This document shows, piece by piece, positions 18,228 through 27,784 of a stretch of 64,000 nucleotides of DNA. The notes beneath the pieces were generated by a model. The model did no database searches and was not told the origin of the DNA. It saw only the letters and a program-made list of their open reading frames with translations. This DNA comes from UBA6623 sp965217195. GTDB taxonomy: Bacteria > Acidobacteriota > Terriglobia > Bryobacterales > UBA6623. The DNA is taken from contig CBDCHL010000005.1 in assembly GCA_965217195.1 (NCBI GenBank), positions 62,001-126,000 on the forward strand, in the 5' to 3' direction. Positions within the stretch are counted from its first letter, which is position 1, and the number at the start of each line of letters is the position of its first letter. A program made the position numbers and the translations under genes.

Positions 18228-19820
18228 TCACGGCAACTCGACTGGCCGCGCAAAGTTAACAGCCTCGACTTCAAGCAGCTGGTCCAGCACATCCTTCGGC
18301 AACGCCTCGTCCACCCGAATCACCGCGACGGCCTCGGCCGGCCCGTCCTTCGAGGTCCCACCATCTCCCCGCCCTAACGAAAAGTCGGCAATGTTGATCT
18401 GGTTGTCACCCAGGATGGTGCCCAACCTACCGATCACGCCCGGTACATCGTCGTTTTTCGAAAACACCATATGCCCGTCGAGCGGAGCCTCGACGTAGAT
18501 GCCGTCCACGTTAATCAGTCGCGGCGACTGGTCGGCGAAGACCGTGCCCTCCGCCTTGCGCTCGCCATGCTCGGTTTTGAGAATCACCGTCAGCGAATCG
18601 GTGTATTGCGTCCTGCGGCGCCGCACCTCGCTCACGCCCAGGCCGCGCGCGGTGGCTACCTGAGCAGCGTTAATCAGATTCGCTTTCTGGGAGAGGAAGC
18701 GGTTCAGAATACCCGCCAAAGCGGCGTTGCGAATTAACGCCGCGTCTTTTTCCTCGAAGTTCCCCGAGTAGAGAATCGTCGCTCGCCGAGGTTGGCCGGT
18801 TGCAATCTGGGCTACAAACGATCCCAGTCGCAGCGCCAAGTCCAAGAACGGCTTGAGCTTGCCGTACTGCTCCGCGCTGATCGACGGCATGTTGACTGCA
18901 TTGGTCACCACACCGCTCTTGAGATAATCCCGCACCTGCTCGGCGATACGAATGCCGACGGTTTCCTGGGCTTCCTCGGTCGCGCCGCCGATATGGGGAG
19001 TCGCGATGACGTTGGGATGGCCTAGCAGGGGTGACGAAGGGGGCGGCGGCTCTTCGGGGAAAACATCAAGCGCGGCACCGGCCACCTTACCCGCATCGAG
19101 TGCGCGGGCCAGGGCCTCGGTATCGATCAACTCGCCCCGCGCGCAATTGACGATTCGAACACCGTCTTTCATCTTGGCGAACGCCGCGTCGTCGAGGAAG
19201 CCCTCGGTTTCGGGAGTTCCGGCGAGATGCAGTGTGATGTAATCACTCCGGGCGAAGAGATCGTCGAGCGACGTCAACTCGACGCCGCGATCTTGTGCTG
19301 CCTCGCGCGAAACAAAGGGATCATGAGCGATTACGTCCATGCCAAGCGGCCCGGCCCGCACAGCCACCTGCCCTCCGATGTTCCCCAGCCCGACAATGCC
19401 CAGTGTCTTGCCGTTGAGCTCAGTCCCGAGAAACTTCTTCTTTTCCCACTTCCCTGCTTTGGTGGATTCGCTGGCCTGCGCGACCATCCGCGCCAACGAA
19501 AGCATCAGCGCCAGAGTGTGTTCGGCAACCGAAATGGCGTTGCCGCCCGGCGTATTCATGACCACCACGCCCAGTTCGGTGGCGGCCTCGGTGTCTACAT
19601 TGTCGACGCCGATACCGGCCCGGCCAATGGCGCGTAGCCGATGCGCTTGGCTGAGAGCATCGCGCGTGACCTTCGTCGCCGATCGGACGATCAGCGCATC
19701 GGCGTCGGCGAGGTGCGGAAGAAACTCCTCCGGGTTACTGAGCACGACTTCCCAATCGGGCTCCACTTCGAGCAGCGCAACCGCCGCCTGGGAGATCGGG
19801 TCGCTGATGAGAATTTTCAT
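18228..19820 (-). CDS. serA: D-3-phosphoglycerate dehydrogenase
   Basis: 530 residues from ATG 19820 (MKILISDPISQAAVALLEVE). The frame stays open upstream across the neighbouring gene, but that is a shadow. The NAD-binding loop GLGNIGGQVAVRAGPLGMDV, active-site Arg in NCARGELIDTEAL, and the His in PHIGGATEEAQE identify the D-2-hydroxyacid dehydrogenase fold; length and the C-terminal part (DGHMVFSKNDDVPGVIGRLG) show the long form with intervening and ACT domains. It oxidises 3-phosphoglycerate, the first step of serine synthesis. It begins 14 bases after the aminotransferase stop and is in the same operon. Confidence 0.95.
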   Translation of the reverse strand: MKILISDPISQAAVALLEVEPDWEVVLSNPEEFLPHLADADALIVRSATKVTRDALSQAHRLRAIGRAGIGVDNVDTEAATELGVVVMNTPGGNAISVAEHTLALMLSLARMVAQASESTKAGKWEKKKFLGTELNGKTLGIVGLGNIGGQVAVRAGPLGMDVIAHDPFVSREAAQDRGVELTSLDDLFARSDYITLHLAGTPETEGFLDDAAFAKMKDGVRIVNCARGELIDTEALARALDAGKVAGAALDVFPEEPPPPSSPLLGHPNVIATPHIGGATEEAQETVGIRIAEQVRDYLKSGVVTNAVNMPSISAEQYGKLKPFLDLALRLGSFVAQIATGQPRRATILYSGNFEEKDAALIRNAALAGILNRFLSQKANLINAAQVATARGLGVSEVRRRRTQYTDSLTVILKTEHGERKAEGTVFADQSPRLINVDGIYVEAPLDGHMVFSKNDDVPGVIGRLGTILGDNQINIADFSLGRGDGGTSKDGPAEAVAVIRVDEALPKDVLDQLLEVEAVNFARPVELP

Positions 19821-19834
19821 GGGCCCCGCAAATC

Positions 19835-20998
19835 CTAGGCGCCGCCGCCCTTGTCCGCTTCCGTATAGACCTGCTGCACCGCCCGCACACCCGCGCCCAA
19901 CTCGATCAGGTGACCGAGCGATTTCAAGATGATTTCCAGCCCGGCGATCACCCCGAACAGGTCCGCAAAATCGAAATACCCCAGGTGCGCAATCCGAAAA
20001 ATCTTGCCCTTCATCGAGCCTTGCCCGTTGGCAATGATTGATCCGAAGCGATCGCGAAACTGCTTGACGATTTCGCCGGAGTCGATCCCTTCGGGCGCGC
20101 AAATCGAACTCACCGCCCCCGCCGGAGTCGCTTTCGCAAAGGGCTGCAAACCCAATGTCACCGCCGCCTCGCGGGTGGCACGAGCCAGCATTTGGGCGTT
20201 CTCGACGAGATTCGCCGGGCCGATCTCGCGGATGTAAGCTAAGGTTTCGTCCAACCCCAACAGCAGCGATACAGCGGGCGTAAACGGCGATTCGCCCCCT
20301 TCTCCCGCCTGCTGATACTTCCGCAAGTCGAAATAAAAATAGCCGCCCTGAGCGCCGTCCCGCCGCGTCCAAGCTTTCTCACTGACGGCGGCAAAGGCCA
20401 AGCCCGGCGGAATCATCACCGCCTTTTGCGACCCGCCGACGACCACATCGAGGCCCCAACCGTCAATGTCGATGTGACTCGTCCCCAACCCCGTAATCGC
20501 ATCGACCACAAAGATGGCGTCGGTCTCGCGCACGGCCTCCGCCATCGCCTGAATATCGTGCGAGACCCCCGTCGAGCTTTCCGTCGCCTGTGTAAAGACA
20601 CCTTGTATCCCCGCTTCCCCGGCCAGCGCCTCGGCGACTCTTCCGGGAGAAACCGCGTCTCCATACGGCGCTTCCAATACCGTCACGTCGAGCCCGAAAG
20701 CCTTCGCCAAGGCCACCCAGCGCTCGCCAAACTTACCCGCCGAGGCAACGAGCACTTTGTCCCCCGGCGTAAACAGGTTCGAAACCGCCGCCTCCATCGC
20801 CCCTGTCCCCGAAGCCGTAAACAGCACGACATCGTTCGTCGTCCCCATGAAGTGCGCCAGGTTCCCCAACACCCGCTTATAGAGCCGCCGAAACTCCTCG
20901 GTACGATGATGAATGTCCGCGCCCGCCATGGCGCGAACCGCCGGCGGATACAGCGGCGTCGGCCCGGGTGTCAGCAACCGAAGCTTCTTCACATGCAT
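19835..20998 (-). CDS. Class V aminotransferase, probably serine pathway
   Basis: 387 residues from ATG 20998 (MHVKKLRLLTPGPTPLYPPA); an upstream ATG at 21049 adds 17 residues that do not fit the family. Motifs: HHRTEEFRRLYKRV, FTASGTGAMEAAVSNL, VVDAITGLGTSHIDID, and the PLP lysine in VVGGSQKAVMIPPGLAF. The family covers serine-glyoxylate, alanine-glyoxylate and phosphoserine aminotransferases. Being the gene directly before serA, its likely job is the second step, making phosphoserine from 3-phosphohydroxypyruvate with glutamate, as known for some class V enzymes outside the SerC subgroup. That assignment rests on context. Confidence 0.9.
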   Translation of the reverse strand: MHVKKLRLLTPGPTPLYPPAVRAMAGADIHHRTEEFRRLYKRVLGNLAHFMGTTNDVVLFTASGTGAMEAAVSNLFTPGDKVLVASAGKFGERWVALAKAFGLDVTVLEAPYGDAVSPGRVAEALAGEAGIQGVFTQATESSTGVSHDIQAMAEAVRETDAIFVVDAITGLGTSHIDIDGWGLDVVVGGSQKAVMIPPGLAFAAVSEKAWTRRDGAQGGYFYFDLRKYQQAGEGGESPFTPAVSLLLGLDETLAYIREIGPANLVENAQMLARATREAAVTLGLQPFAKATPAGAVSSICAPEGIDSGEIVKQFRDRFGSIIANGQGSMKGKIFRIAHLGYFDFADLFGVIAGLEIILKSLGHLIELGAGVRAVQQVYTEADKGGGA

Positions 20999-21222
20999 GG
21001 CGGAAATGGGGATTTGCCGAAGAAGTGCGCCGGCCGCATCCATCGGCAATCATTCAGAATACCGCGCCGGCCCGAGTTGCGTGATTTGCGACGACAGCCT
21101 TCTCATCACTCGTTTACTTGCTCTATTCGCCCGCTATCAAGGCGTTTCCCGCATTCGACTACAATGGGAATCTCGCTTGTTGCCTTCAGCAACTCCTGCC
21201 CGGTATTCGCGGCTAGACCTGC

Positions 21223-23478
21223 ATGCATGGATTCTACTCGGCCCTAGTCGCCGGCCTGCTGCCGGCCTGCCTTTGCGTCCCAGCTATGGCCCAAGAAGGC
21301 GCCTCCGAGTCCCGGCGCGTTCGTGCTTTCCGACTCACCGAGCCGCCAAAGCTCGACGGGCTGGTCGACGAGCCCCTCTGGAAACCCATCAAGCCCGCAA
21401 CCGGTTTCACCCAACAAAACCCGGACGAGGGTCGGCCGACGACGGAAGAAACGGAGGTCCGCGTCGGCTACGACGACAACAACCTCTACTTCGGCATCAT
21501 CTGTTTCGATTCCCAACCCGAAAACATCGTCATCACCCAAAACCGCCGTGACGCCGAACTCGAGGACACCGATTCGGTCTTACTGTTGCTCGACACCTTC
21601 AACGACGACCAAAACGCTTTTGTCTTTGGAACCAGCCCCACCGGAATCGAATTTGACGCCCAGGTCTCCAAGGCCGGGCAGAGGCGCGGCGGAGGCGGTC
21701 CGAGACGCGCCGGCGGCGGCGGGGGCGGCGCCCAACGTGGCGGCGCGGCGGCATTCAACCTCAACTGGGACGGCGTCTGGAAAGTGCGTTCCCAGATCAC
21801 CAAACGCGGATGGGAGAGCGAAATCGTCATCCCGTTTCGAACCCTTCGTTACCGCCCCGGCCCCGATCAAGTTTGGGGACTCAACATCCAGCGCAACTTG
21901 CGCCGACGCAATGAGCTTTCTTTTTGGGCTCCCGTTTCACGGGCCTTCAGGTTCACCCAGATCGAGTTGGCGGGCGAGCTCTATGATTTCGAAGCGCGCG
22001 CCCATCGCAACTTGAAACTGCTTCCCTATGTTCTGGGAGGCTTTTCGCAGAACTACGAACTTTCCGGCGATCAGACCGAAGTTCAGCGCGAAGTCGGGCT
22101 CGACGTCAAATACAGCGTCACGCCGGGCTTGACGCTCGATCTGACCGTCAACACCGATTTCGCCCAAGTCGAGGTCGATGACGAACAGATCAACCTCACC
22201 CGATTCGATCTGTTCTTCCCGGAGAAGCGGCCGTTTTTCCTCGAGAACTCCGGCTTCTTCGAGTTCGGCTCGGGGCAGGAGGTCGAGATATTCTTCTCGC
22301 GCCGCATCGGCCTCGATGAGGACCGGCAACAAGTGCCGATCGACGCGGGCGCGCGTCTAAGCGGAAAGGTGGGTCCTTATCAGATCGGCTTGCTCAACAT
22401 GCAAACCGACAGCGTTGGCGGGTTGATTTCGGCGAACAACTATAGTGTCGCTCGGTTCAGCCGCGAGCTGCCCAACCGCTCATCGATCGGGGTAATCGGT
22501 GTCAACCGCCAATCGACCAGTAGCTTCGACACAGATGTCAACTTCAACCGCACCTATGGCGCCGACGCCAACTTCGGAATCGGCGAATTCGGTAATTGGT
22601 TTAACTTTGTCGCGAAGACCGAGAGCCCTCACCTGACCGGCAGCGACCACTCCTACTCGTCTCGGTTCGAATACGACGATTCGAGACATCAGTTCAATGC
22701 CGGATTTCTCGAAGTCGGCCACAATTTCAACCCGGAGGTAGGCTTCGTTCGCCGGGTCGGCTTTCGTAAGGCGAGTTACTTCTACCGCCTTACGCTATAC
22801 CCGGAGAGCGGCCCGATTCGCAGCGTCGAGCCTCACCACTTCGGCAATCAATGGTTCACGTTGGGCACCAACGAGTGGGAATCCGGATTCTCGCACTATC
22901 ACGTCACCACACGCTGGCATAACGGCGGTCAGTTGGGTCTGGCCTGGAACCGCAATTTCGAACGGCTGGAGGAACCCTTCGAGGTCTTCCCCGGAATTCG
23001 CGTGCCGACCGGGCGCTATCACTTCAGCGAGCTGATCGCCAATTTCGACTCCGATCCCAGCGCGAGGTTTTTCGTCGGAGGCGACGCGGCCGCCGGGAGC
23101 TTTTACGACGGCACGATCCGGACGATTAACTTGGAGGGCGGGTACCGCCGCGGCAAGAACCTAACCTGGACCGGCACTTGGGTTCGAAACTTCATCGACC
23201 TGTCCGTCGGCGATTTCACCACCGATCTCGTCGGACTACGATTCAATTGGTCCTTCACGCCGAAGAGCTTCCTACAGACGTTCAGTCAGTACAACAACAT
23301 CACGCAGCAAATTGGCCACAACATAAGGCTCGGCTTGCTGTCGACCTCGAGCACGGGGTTTTTCCTGGTCTACAACACCACCGGGTTCACAAGAGACTTC
23401 CTCGACCCCCACGAGGTCCAACGCCGAACCCTATCCCGTGCACTCTTCTTCAAATTCAACTACTTGCTCGACTACTAA
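21223..23478 (+). CDS. DUF5916 outer-membrane protein with CBM9-like domain
   Basis: 751 residues. Signal peptide (SALVAGLLPACLCVPAMAQ). Residues ~35-250 form a CBM9-like sugar-binding-type domain (PPKLDGLVDEPLWKP, VRVGYDDNNLYFGIICFD, WESEIVIPFRTLRYRPG), interrupted by a Gly/Arg-rich loop at ~150-175. The rest is the DUF5916 part, with repeated beta-strands and the family segment DLFFPEKRPFFLENSGFFEF; the end NYLLDY has an aromatic last residue, as in outer-membrane barrels. The role of the family is not known to me; it is common in Bacteroidota and Acidobacteriota. A likely terminator follows at 23518-23546. Confidence 0.88.
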   Translation: MHGFYSALVAGLLPACLCVPAMAQEGASESRRVRAFRLTEPPKLDGLVDEPLWKPIKPATGFTQQNPDEGRPTTEETEVRVGYDDNNLYFGIICFDSQPENIVITQNRRDAELEDTDSVLLLLDTFNDDQNAFVFGTSPTGIEFDAQVSKAGQRRGGGGPRRAGGGGGGAQRGGAAAFNLNWDGVWKVRSQITKRGWESEIVIPFRTLRYRPGPDQVWGLNIQRNLRRRNELSFWAPVSRAFRFTQIELAGELYDFEARAHRNLKLLPYVLGGFSQNYELSGDQTEVQREVGLDVKYSVTPGLTLDLTVNTDFAQVEVDDEQINLTRFDLFFPEKRPFFLENSGFFEFGSGQEVEIFFSRRIGLDEDRQQVPIDAGARLSGKVGPYQIGLLNMQTDSVGGLISANNYSVARFSRELPNRSSIGVIGVNRQSTSSFDTDVNFNRTYGADANFGIGEFGNWFNFVAKTESPHLTGSDHSYSSRFEYDDSRHQFNAGFLEVGHNFNPEVGFVRRVGFRKASYFYRLTLYPESGPIRSVEPHHFGNQWFTLGTNEWESGFSHYHVTTRWHNGGQLGLAWNRNFERLEEPFEVFPGIRVPTGRYHFSELIANFDSDPSARFFVGGDAAAGSFYDGTIRTINLEGGYRRGKNLTWTGTWVRNFIDLSVGDFTTDLVGLRFNWSFTPKSFLQTFSQYNNITQQIGHNIRLGLLSTSSTGFFLVYNTTGFTRDFLDPHEVQRRTLSRALFFKFNYLLDY

Positions 23479-23517
23479 CACCCCCCTGAAAACCTGCGGC
23501 CCGCTACAATGCGTAGC

Positions 23518-23546
23518 GCAGGGTTCGAAGAAACCTGCGGCTTTTT
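23518..23546 (+). terminator. Probable terminator after the DUF5916 gene
   Basis: GCAGGGTT (23518-23525) can pair with AAACCTGC (23531-23538) with one mismatch, followed by GGCTTTTT. A second small hairpin (CGCTAC/GTAGCG, 23503-23519) lies just before it, and AACCTGCGGC is present twice (23491 and 23532). Confidence 0.45.
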
Positions 23547-23580
23547 CCGGACAGGGCGTCTCTCTGAATACGCGGCATTC

Positions 23581-23604
23581 ATAATACCGCCATGAAAATT
23601 CGTT
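23581..23604 (-). repeat. Short dispersed repeat, family D, copy 1
   Basis: The minus strand of 23581-23604 reads AACGAATTTTCATGGCGG followed by TATTAT; the plus strand at 63301-63324 has the same 24 bases with one change. Neither copy is in a gene. Confidence 0.6.
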
Positions 23605-23631
23605 GCGGGCGGGCCGGTTTTGAGCCAGAAA

Positions 23632-23671
23632 TGTCGCCACGAGTGGCGACACGGCACGCAAGAGTGCGTGC
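23632..23671. repeat. Variable-stem hairpin repeat, family B
   Basis: TGTCGCCACGAGTGGCGACA (23632-23651) is a perfect palindrome with the CACGAGTG centre, and GCACGCAAGAGTGCGTGC (23654-23671) is a second hairpin right beside it. A diverged relative on the other strand is at 41432-41465 (CGTGCCGTGTCGCCACTC shared). Confidence 0.75.
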
Positions 23672-23764
23672 GCCACGTCGGTCGGAGTGCGACATAGGAT
23701 ACGTCCGACACCTATTTTCGGAAGAGGGCGAAGCAGCGTCGAACCCCGCGGGAACAGCGCCGCC

Positions 23765-24166
23765 TCAAAACGGCTTCGGAACACCCCGCCGCTGCATTTC
23801 TACTTCGATACGCCGTTGGTGCTCGGCCCTCTCGAGCGGCGTGCAATCCGCCCAATCGAAGCCGTCCTCACGGGCAACGAGCGTACTGACCCAAGCCACG
23901 GTGAACTCATAAACGCCGTCCGGCTCCCAACCGTTAATGACCTCAGCCAAGATCTTGAGCGTCGGCAGTTCGTAGGGCCGCATACGGTCGAGGTACGAAT
24001 CCGCCCGAAATTCGAACAGCAGCTCACTGAGAACGGTCACCTGTTCGTCGGGCAAACCGCGAATCGCATCGGTAAAGAACGAGATCGCCCGTCGCTGCCT
24101 CTTGGACAAGGGCGCGCGCCCTCCAGCGACAGTTGGGAAGGTTACCTGTGTCGACCCGTTCGGCAT
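23765..24166 (-). CDS. Hypothetical protein, 133 residues
   Basis: Starts at an ATG with a strong GGAGG 11 bases upstream on the minus strand. The protein (PLSKRQRRAISFFTDAIRGL, YELPTLKILAEVINGWEPDG, TPLERAEHQRRIEVEMQRRG) is soluble, helical and highly charged; no signal, membrane segment or known motif. I do not recognise the family. It stands alone in a repeat-rich gap between the DUF5916 gene and the quinone reductase. Confidence 0.6.
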   Translation of the reverse strand: MPNGSTQVTFPTVAGGRAPLSKRQRRAISFFTDAIRGLPDEQVTVLSELLFEFRADSYLDRMRPYELPTLKILAEVINGWEPDGVYEFTVAWVSTLVAREDGFDWADCTPLERAEHQRRIEVEMQRRGVPKPF

Positions 24167-24437
24167 GAAAAGCTGCTCCTCCAGGACGTAATCGGAAGAG
24201 CCCCGGCGGAACTGTAAGACACGTGTGAACGAGCGACCACAGCCTATGGCTCCCCCGGGAACCGGGCCCCCGTGAGGAGGACAACCGGATTGACAGTACG
24301 GCTATCCGCAGCGCGGAGGGCCCCGGGGCAGAACCGCATTAACAAGTGAAAGAGGACATCACAGTAACCAACGAACGGCCAACAAGAACTGCGAAAGAAA
24401 GCCGGCCGTCCGATGCATCTCGAAGGGAAGCCGCGCC

Positions 24438-25412
24438 CTACGCCATGGTCAAGACAACCTTACCCGCAGCCTTGCGTTCCGTCAGCATCTTGAGCGCCTC
24501 GGGAGCCTCGACTAACCCGAATTCGGCGGCAACCACTGGGCGAATCTTGCCTTGCGCGAACAACTCCGCCAGCGCCGCTTGGGTATTGCCGTAATACGAC
24601 GGGTCTTCGATGCACTCGCGTCCCCAAAATACGCCGACCGCCGACATATTCTTGAGCAGCAACCGGTTCGCCGCGATCGACGGAATGCGCCCACCCGCGA
24701 ACCCGATGACCAACAACCTTCCATGGTGGGCGATGCACTTGCTCGAAAGGTCGAAAACATCGCCCCCGACCGGGTCGTAGATCACGTCCGCGCCATGCCC
24801 TTCAGTAATCCGCTTGACTTCGTCGACCCAATCGCCGCGGTAGTTGATCGTGTGCTCCGCGCCCTGGGCGCGACAAAACGCCAGCTTCTCATCGCTGCCG
24901 GCCGTGGCGATGATCCTCGCGCCGAAGGCCTTGCCGAGTTGAATCGCCGACATCCCAACGCCGCTTGCCCCCGCGTGAACCAACAGCCACTCGCCCGGCT
25001 GCAATCGTCCCCGCCCTTCGAGAGCCAGGTAGGACGTTTGGTAGACGACCGGGAAACCGGCGGCTTCGCTGAAACTCATCCCCTCGGGAATCAGGTGGGT
25101 GCGTTTCGCATCGGTGACGCAGTACTCCGCATAGCCTCCGCCTCCGCCCGAAGCGACAACCTTGTCGCCCGCGGAGACATGCTCCACGCCCTCGCCCACG
25201 GCTTCGACCACGCCCGCCATCTCGCCGCCGATCGTAAACGGGAACTCCGGCTGGGCTTGGTATTTGCCCTGAATTTGCAGGATGTCGAAGAAATTCAACC
25301 CCGCGGCGCGGTTCCGAATCAAGACCTGACCCTCGCCCGGCATCGGAGTCGCCACATCCCCGAATTCCATCTCCTCGGGTTCGCCGTAGTGCATCACCTG
25401 CCAAGCTTTCAT
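24438..25412 (-). CDS. Quinone oxidoreductase-type MDR enzyme
   Basis: 324 residues of the medium-chain dehydrogenase family. GroES-like N-terminal half (GEGQVLIRNRAAGLNFFDIL, GGEMAGVVEAVGEGVEHV) and Rossmann half (LLVHAGASGVGMSAIQLGKA, FGARIIATAGSDEKLAFCRA). The catalytic zinc ligands of alcohol dehydrogenases are absent, so it is a zinc-free NADPH:quinone reductase-like or enoyl-reductase-like protein. Substrate unknown. Monocistronic; divergent from dsbD with ~315 bases between. Confidence 0.9.
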   Translation of the reverse strand: MKAWQVMHYGEPEEMEFGDVATPMPGEGQVLIRNRAAGLNFFDILQIQGKYQAQPEFPFTIGGEMAGVVEAVGEGVEHVSAGDKVVASGGGGGYAEYCVTDAKRTHLIPEGMSFSEAAGFPVVYQTSYLALEGRGRLQPGEWLLVHAGASGVGMSAIQLGKAFGARIIATAGSDEKLAFCRAQGAEHTINYRGDWVDEVKRITEGHGADVIYDPVGGDVFDLSSKCIAHHGRLLVIGFAGGRIPSIAANRLLLKNMSAVGVFWGRECIEDPSYYGNTQAALAELFAQGKIRPVVAAEFGLVEAPEALKMLTERKAAGKVVLTMA

Positions 25413-25726
25413 GGTTCAATCCTTCCGGGCCGGGCGCCGACCGTGTTCCTTACGCTCGGTAGTGCTTGGGAAAAGACTAACCATCTTAGCGCTGCACACA
25501 TTGGCCGTGGCCCCAAACCCAACAATGTAGACTGGAAAAAGGCGCGGCAACGCTTACGGGATACGCCGGCTGTAAATCCATTGCGTCGCTACGGTAACTT
25601 CCGGCTCGCCGGCGCGAAACAACTGTATAGGGGCAGCCGTGGAAGTTAGGCATCAGCCGAGGTTCGGATTCTTCGCCGAGCAAGCCCGGATGCACAACGG
25701 CGACTGTGGAAACTAGGAGACCAATG
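25413..25726. other. Divergent intergenic region (quinone reductase / dsbD)
   Basis: About 314 bases that must hold two promoters. No clear consensus hexamers. The only site I can support is AGGAGA at 25715-25720, which serves as the ribosome site for dsbD. Confidence 0.4.
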
Positions 25727-27670
25727 ATGCCGAGAAATCGCTGGTTCCCTCTGGTCCTAGCCACACTTGTTCTCGGTGCGGGCGCCCTCTCGGCGCAATC
25801 CGTCAAACGTAAGCCTAAGTTCGACCCCGTCAAATGGACGCTTGCCGTGGAACCCTCCGAAGCGGCCCCGGGCGGCCGCGCGGTGGGCCGATTAACCGCG
25901 ACGATCGAAGAGGGCTGGCGTCTTTATGCCCCCACGACAGCTAAAGGCGGTCCGATCCCGACCGAGCTCAAAATTAGCGACAACCCTGCCGTCGCCGCTT
26001 GGAAACCGTACCAACCCGAGCCCAAGACGAAATACGACCCCAATTTTCAGTTTGAAACGCAAACCTATAGCGACGAGGTCGTCTTTCTGTTCGACATCGA
26101 ATTGAGTCCGGAGGCGCAACCCGGCAAGGTCGAGATCGAGTCAACCACGCGCTACAACGCCTGCAACGACCGCCTGTGCCTGCCGCCGGCGAGACGTTCG
26201 GCAACCGCGGTCTTTGAGATATCCGGTGGAGCCACCGCGCAGGCCCCGGCAATCCCGTCCGACTATCAGCAAGCCAAGCCGGCCGAAACCGTTGCGTCGT
26301 CCGCGGCGCCTCCTCGCAACGTCCGCACGACTGATCCGGGGTCGGAAGGCTTTCTAGAGTTCGCGGCCGTCGCCTTCGGGTTCGGCGTTTTGGCCATCTT
26401 TACGCCCTGCGTCTTTCCAATGATTCCGATCACGATGTCGTACTTCGTGAGCACGAATACCGGTTCGAGACGGCAATCGCTGATTCAAGCGGTGACATTT
26501 TGCGTCGGCGTGATCGTGCTCTTCACCGGGATGGGTGCGGTCGTATCAGCGGCGCTGGGCCCGTTCGGTCTGTCGCAATTGGGTTCGAATGTTTGGATCA
26601 ATCTGTTGATAGCGGTGGTGTTCTTGGCTTTTGGGGCGAGCTTGCTGGGCGTCTTCGAAATTACCGTGCCGAGCGGAGCATTGACTTCGCTAAATCAGGT
26701 CTCCAACCGAGGCGGTTTGCTGGGTACGCTGGTTATGGGCCTGGTCTTCGCGCTGGCTTCCTTTGCCTGCACCGGACCGTTCATCGGTGCGCTGTTAGCG
26801 GGCTCAATCCAGGGTGACCTGACTTGGCCGATTCTCGGGATGATGATTTTCTCTACCGGCTTGGCCTTGCCCTTCTTCTTTCTCGCATTGTTCCCCGCCT
26901 ACCTCTCGAAGCTGCCAAAGAGCGGCGGCTGGCTGGCACGCACCAAGATCACGGTTTCGTTCTTGGTCTTCGCGGCGGCGGTGAAGTACTTGAGCAACGT
27001 CGACCAGGCTTACCAGTGGTTTCTGCTGACCCGCGAGCGCGTGCTGGCAATCTGGATCGTCTTACTCGCAATGGCGGCTTTCTATCTCCTTGGGATGTTG
27101 CGGATCGGAGACGACGAAAGCGGCCCGGTCGGCGCGGGGCGGCTGAGCGTCGGAGCGGTGTTTCTCGTCGCCGCCGTCAGCCTGATTCCGGGGATGTTCG
27201 GAGGTCGTTTGGGAGAGATCGAGGCCTATATCCCGTCACCCGAGTACTCGGGCTTTCAAGGGACTGCCTTCGGGGGGAAGCCGGAAGCCGAGCGTTGGAT
27301 CAAGAACGATTACGAAGGCGCACTTGAAATCGCGCGCCAAAACGGGAAGAACGTGTTGGTCAGCTTCACCGGCTACACCTGCACCAACTGCCACTGGATG
27401 AAAGCGAATATGTTTACCAGGCCCGAGCTCGCGGGCGAACTCGACAACCTAGTCCTCGTCGAACTCTACACCGACGGCGCTGACGAGGCGTCCCAAGCCA
27501 ACCAACAGCTCCAACTCGAACGATTCGAGACCGTCGCGATCCCCTACTACGTCATCATCGACCCCAACAACTCAGTCATCGCCGAGTTTCCCGGCCGCAC
27601 ACGTGATGTCGACGAATTCCGCGGTTTTCTGGCTTCCGCCGGCTCGGCTTCCGTGGCGAGCTTCGATTGA
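25727..27670 (+). CDS. dsbD: Thiol:disulfide interchange protein DsbD
   Basis: 647 residues from the second ATG of ATGATG (25727), seven bases after AGGAG; the first ATG (25724) and one at 25706 are possible. Signal peptide (WFPLVLATLVLGAGALSAQS); alpha domain to ~180 with the Cys pair in YNACNDRLCLPP; eight-helix CcdA/DsbD membrane core with TPCVFPMIPITMSYFV and SFACTGPFIGALLAG, the two membrane cysteines; C-terminal thioredoxin-like gamma domain with CTNC (TGYTCTNCHWMKANMF). It carries electrons from cytoplasmic thioredoxin to periplasmic thiol partners. All six redox cysteines are present, so it should be active. Confidence 0.94.
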   Translation: MPRNRWFPLVLATLVLGAGALSAQSVKRKPKFDPVKWTLAVEPSEAAPGGRAVGRLTATIEEGWRLYAPTTAKGGPIPTELKISDNPAVAAWKPYQPEPKTKYDPNFQFETQTYSDEVVFLFDIELSPEAQPGKVEIESTTRYNACNDRLCLPPARRSATAVFEISGGATAQAPAIPSDYQQAKPAETVASSAAPPRNVRTTDPGSEGFLEFAAVAFGFGVLAIFTPCVFPMIPITMSYFVSTNTGSRRQSLIQAVTFCVGVIVLFTGMGAVVSAALGPFGLSQLGSNVWINLLIAVVFLAFGASLLGVFEITVPSGALTSLNQVSNRGGLLGTLVMGLVFALASFACTGPFIGALLAGSIQGDLTWPILGMMIFSTGLALPFFFLALFPAYLSKLPKSGGWLARTKITVSFLVFAAAVKYLSNVDQAYQWFLLTRERVLAIWIVLLAMAAFYLLGMLRIGDDESGPVGAGRLSVGAVFLVAAVSLIPGMFGGRLGEIEAYIPSPEYSGFQGTAFGGKPEAERWIKNDYEGALEIARQNGKNVLVSFTGYTCTNCHWMKANMFTRPELAGELDNLVLVELYTDGADEASQANQQLQLERFETVAIPYYVIIDPNNSVIAEFPGRTRDVDEFRGFLASAGSASVASFD

Positions 27671-27749
27671 AAAACGGGGCGGGCCTGTCGTGTGCTTTGC
27701 CCGTCAGGCGATGAGAAATGCGGGCTAGCCTTTCGCCCCTGATTCCCCG

Positions 27750-27778
27750 TTGTCTGAGGTCGACACGGCGTGTATAAT
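27750..27778 (+). promoter_or_regulatory. Sigma70-type promoter
   Basis: TTGTCT (27750-27755), a 17-base spacer, then a perfect TATAAT (27773-27778). It is the best promoter match I see in the window. Expected start of transcription is about 27785, leading into two hairpins and a terminator before the NYN gene. Confidence 0.75.
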
Positions 27779-27784
27779 CAGGGT

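Noticed and set aside
18228..20372. Long open frame of 714 codons extending serA upstream
   Set aside because: The extra ~184 codons run through the aminotransferase gene in another frame and have Arg/Gly-rich, non-protein composition; serA begins at ATG 19820.
24291..24320. TTGACA at 24291 as a promoter
   Set aside because: No acceptable -10 element at 16-18 bases.
24552..25649. 365-codon open frame opposite the quinone reductase
   Set aside because: Shadow of a clear MDR enzyme; high GC keeps the other strand open.
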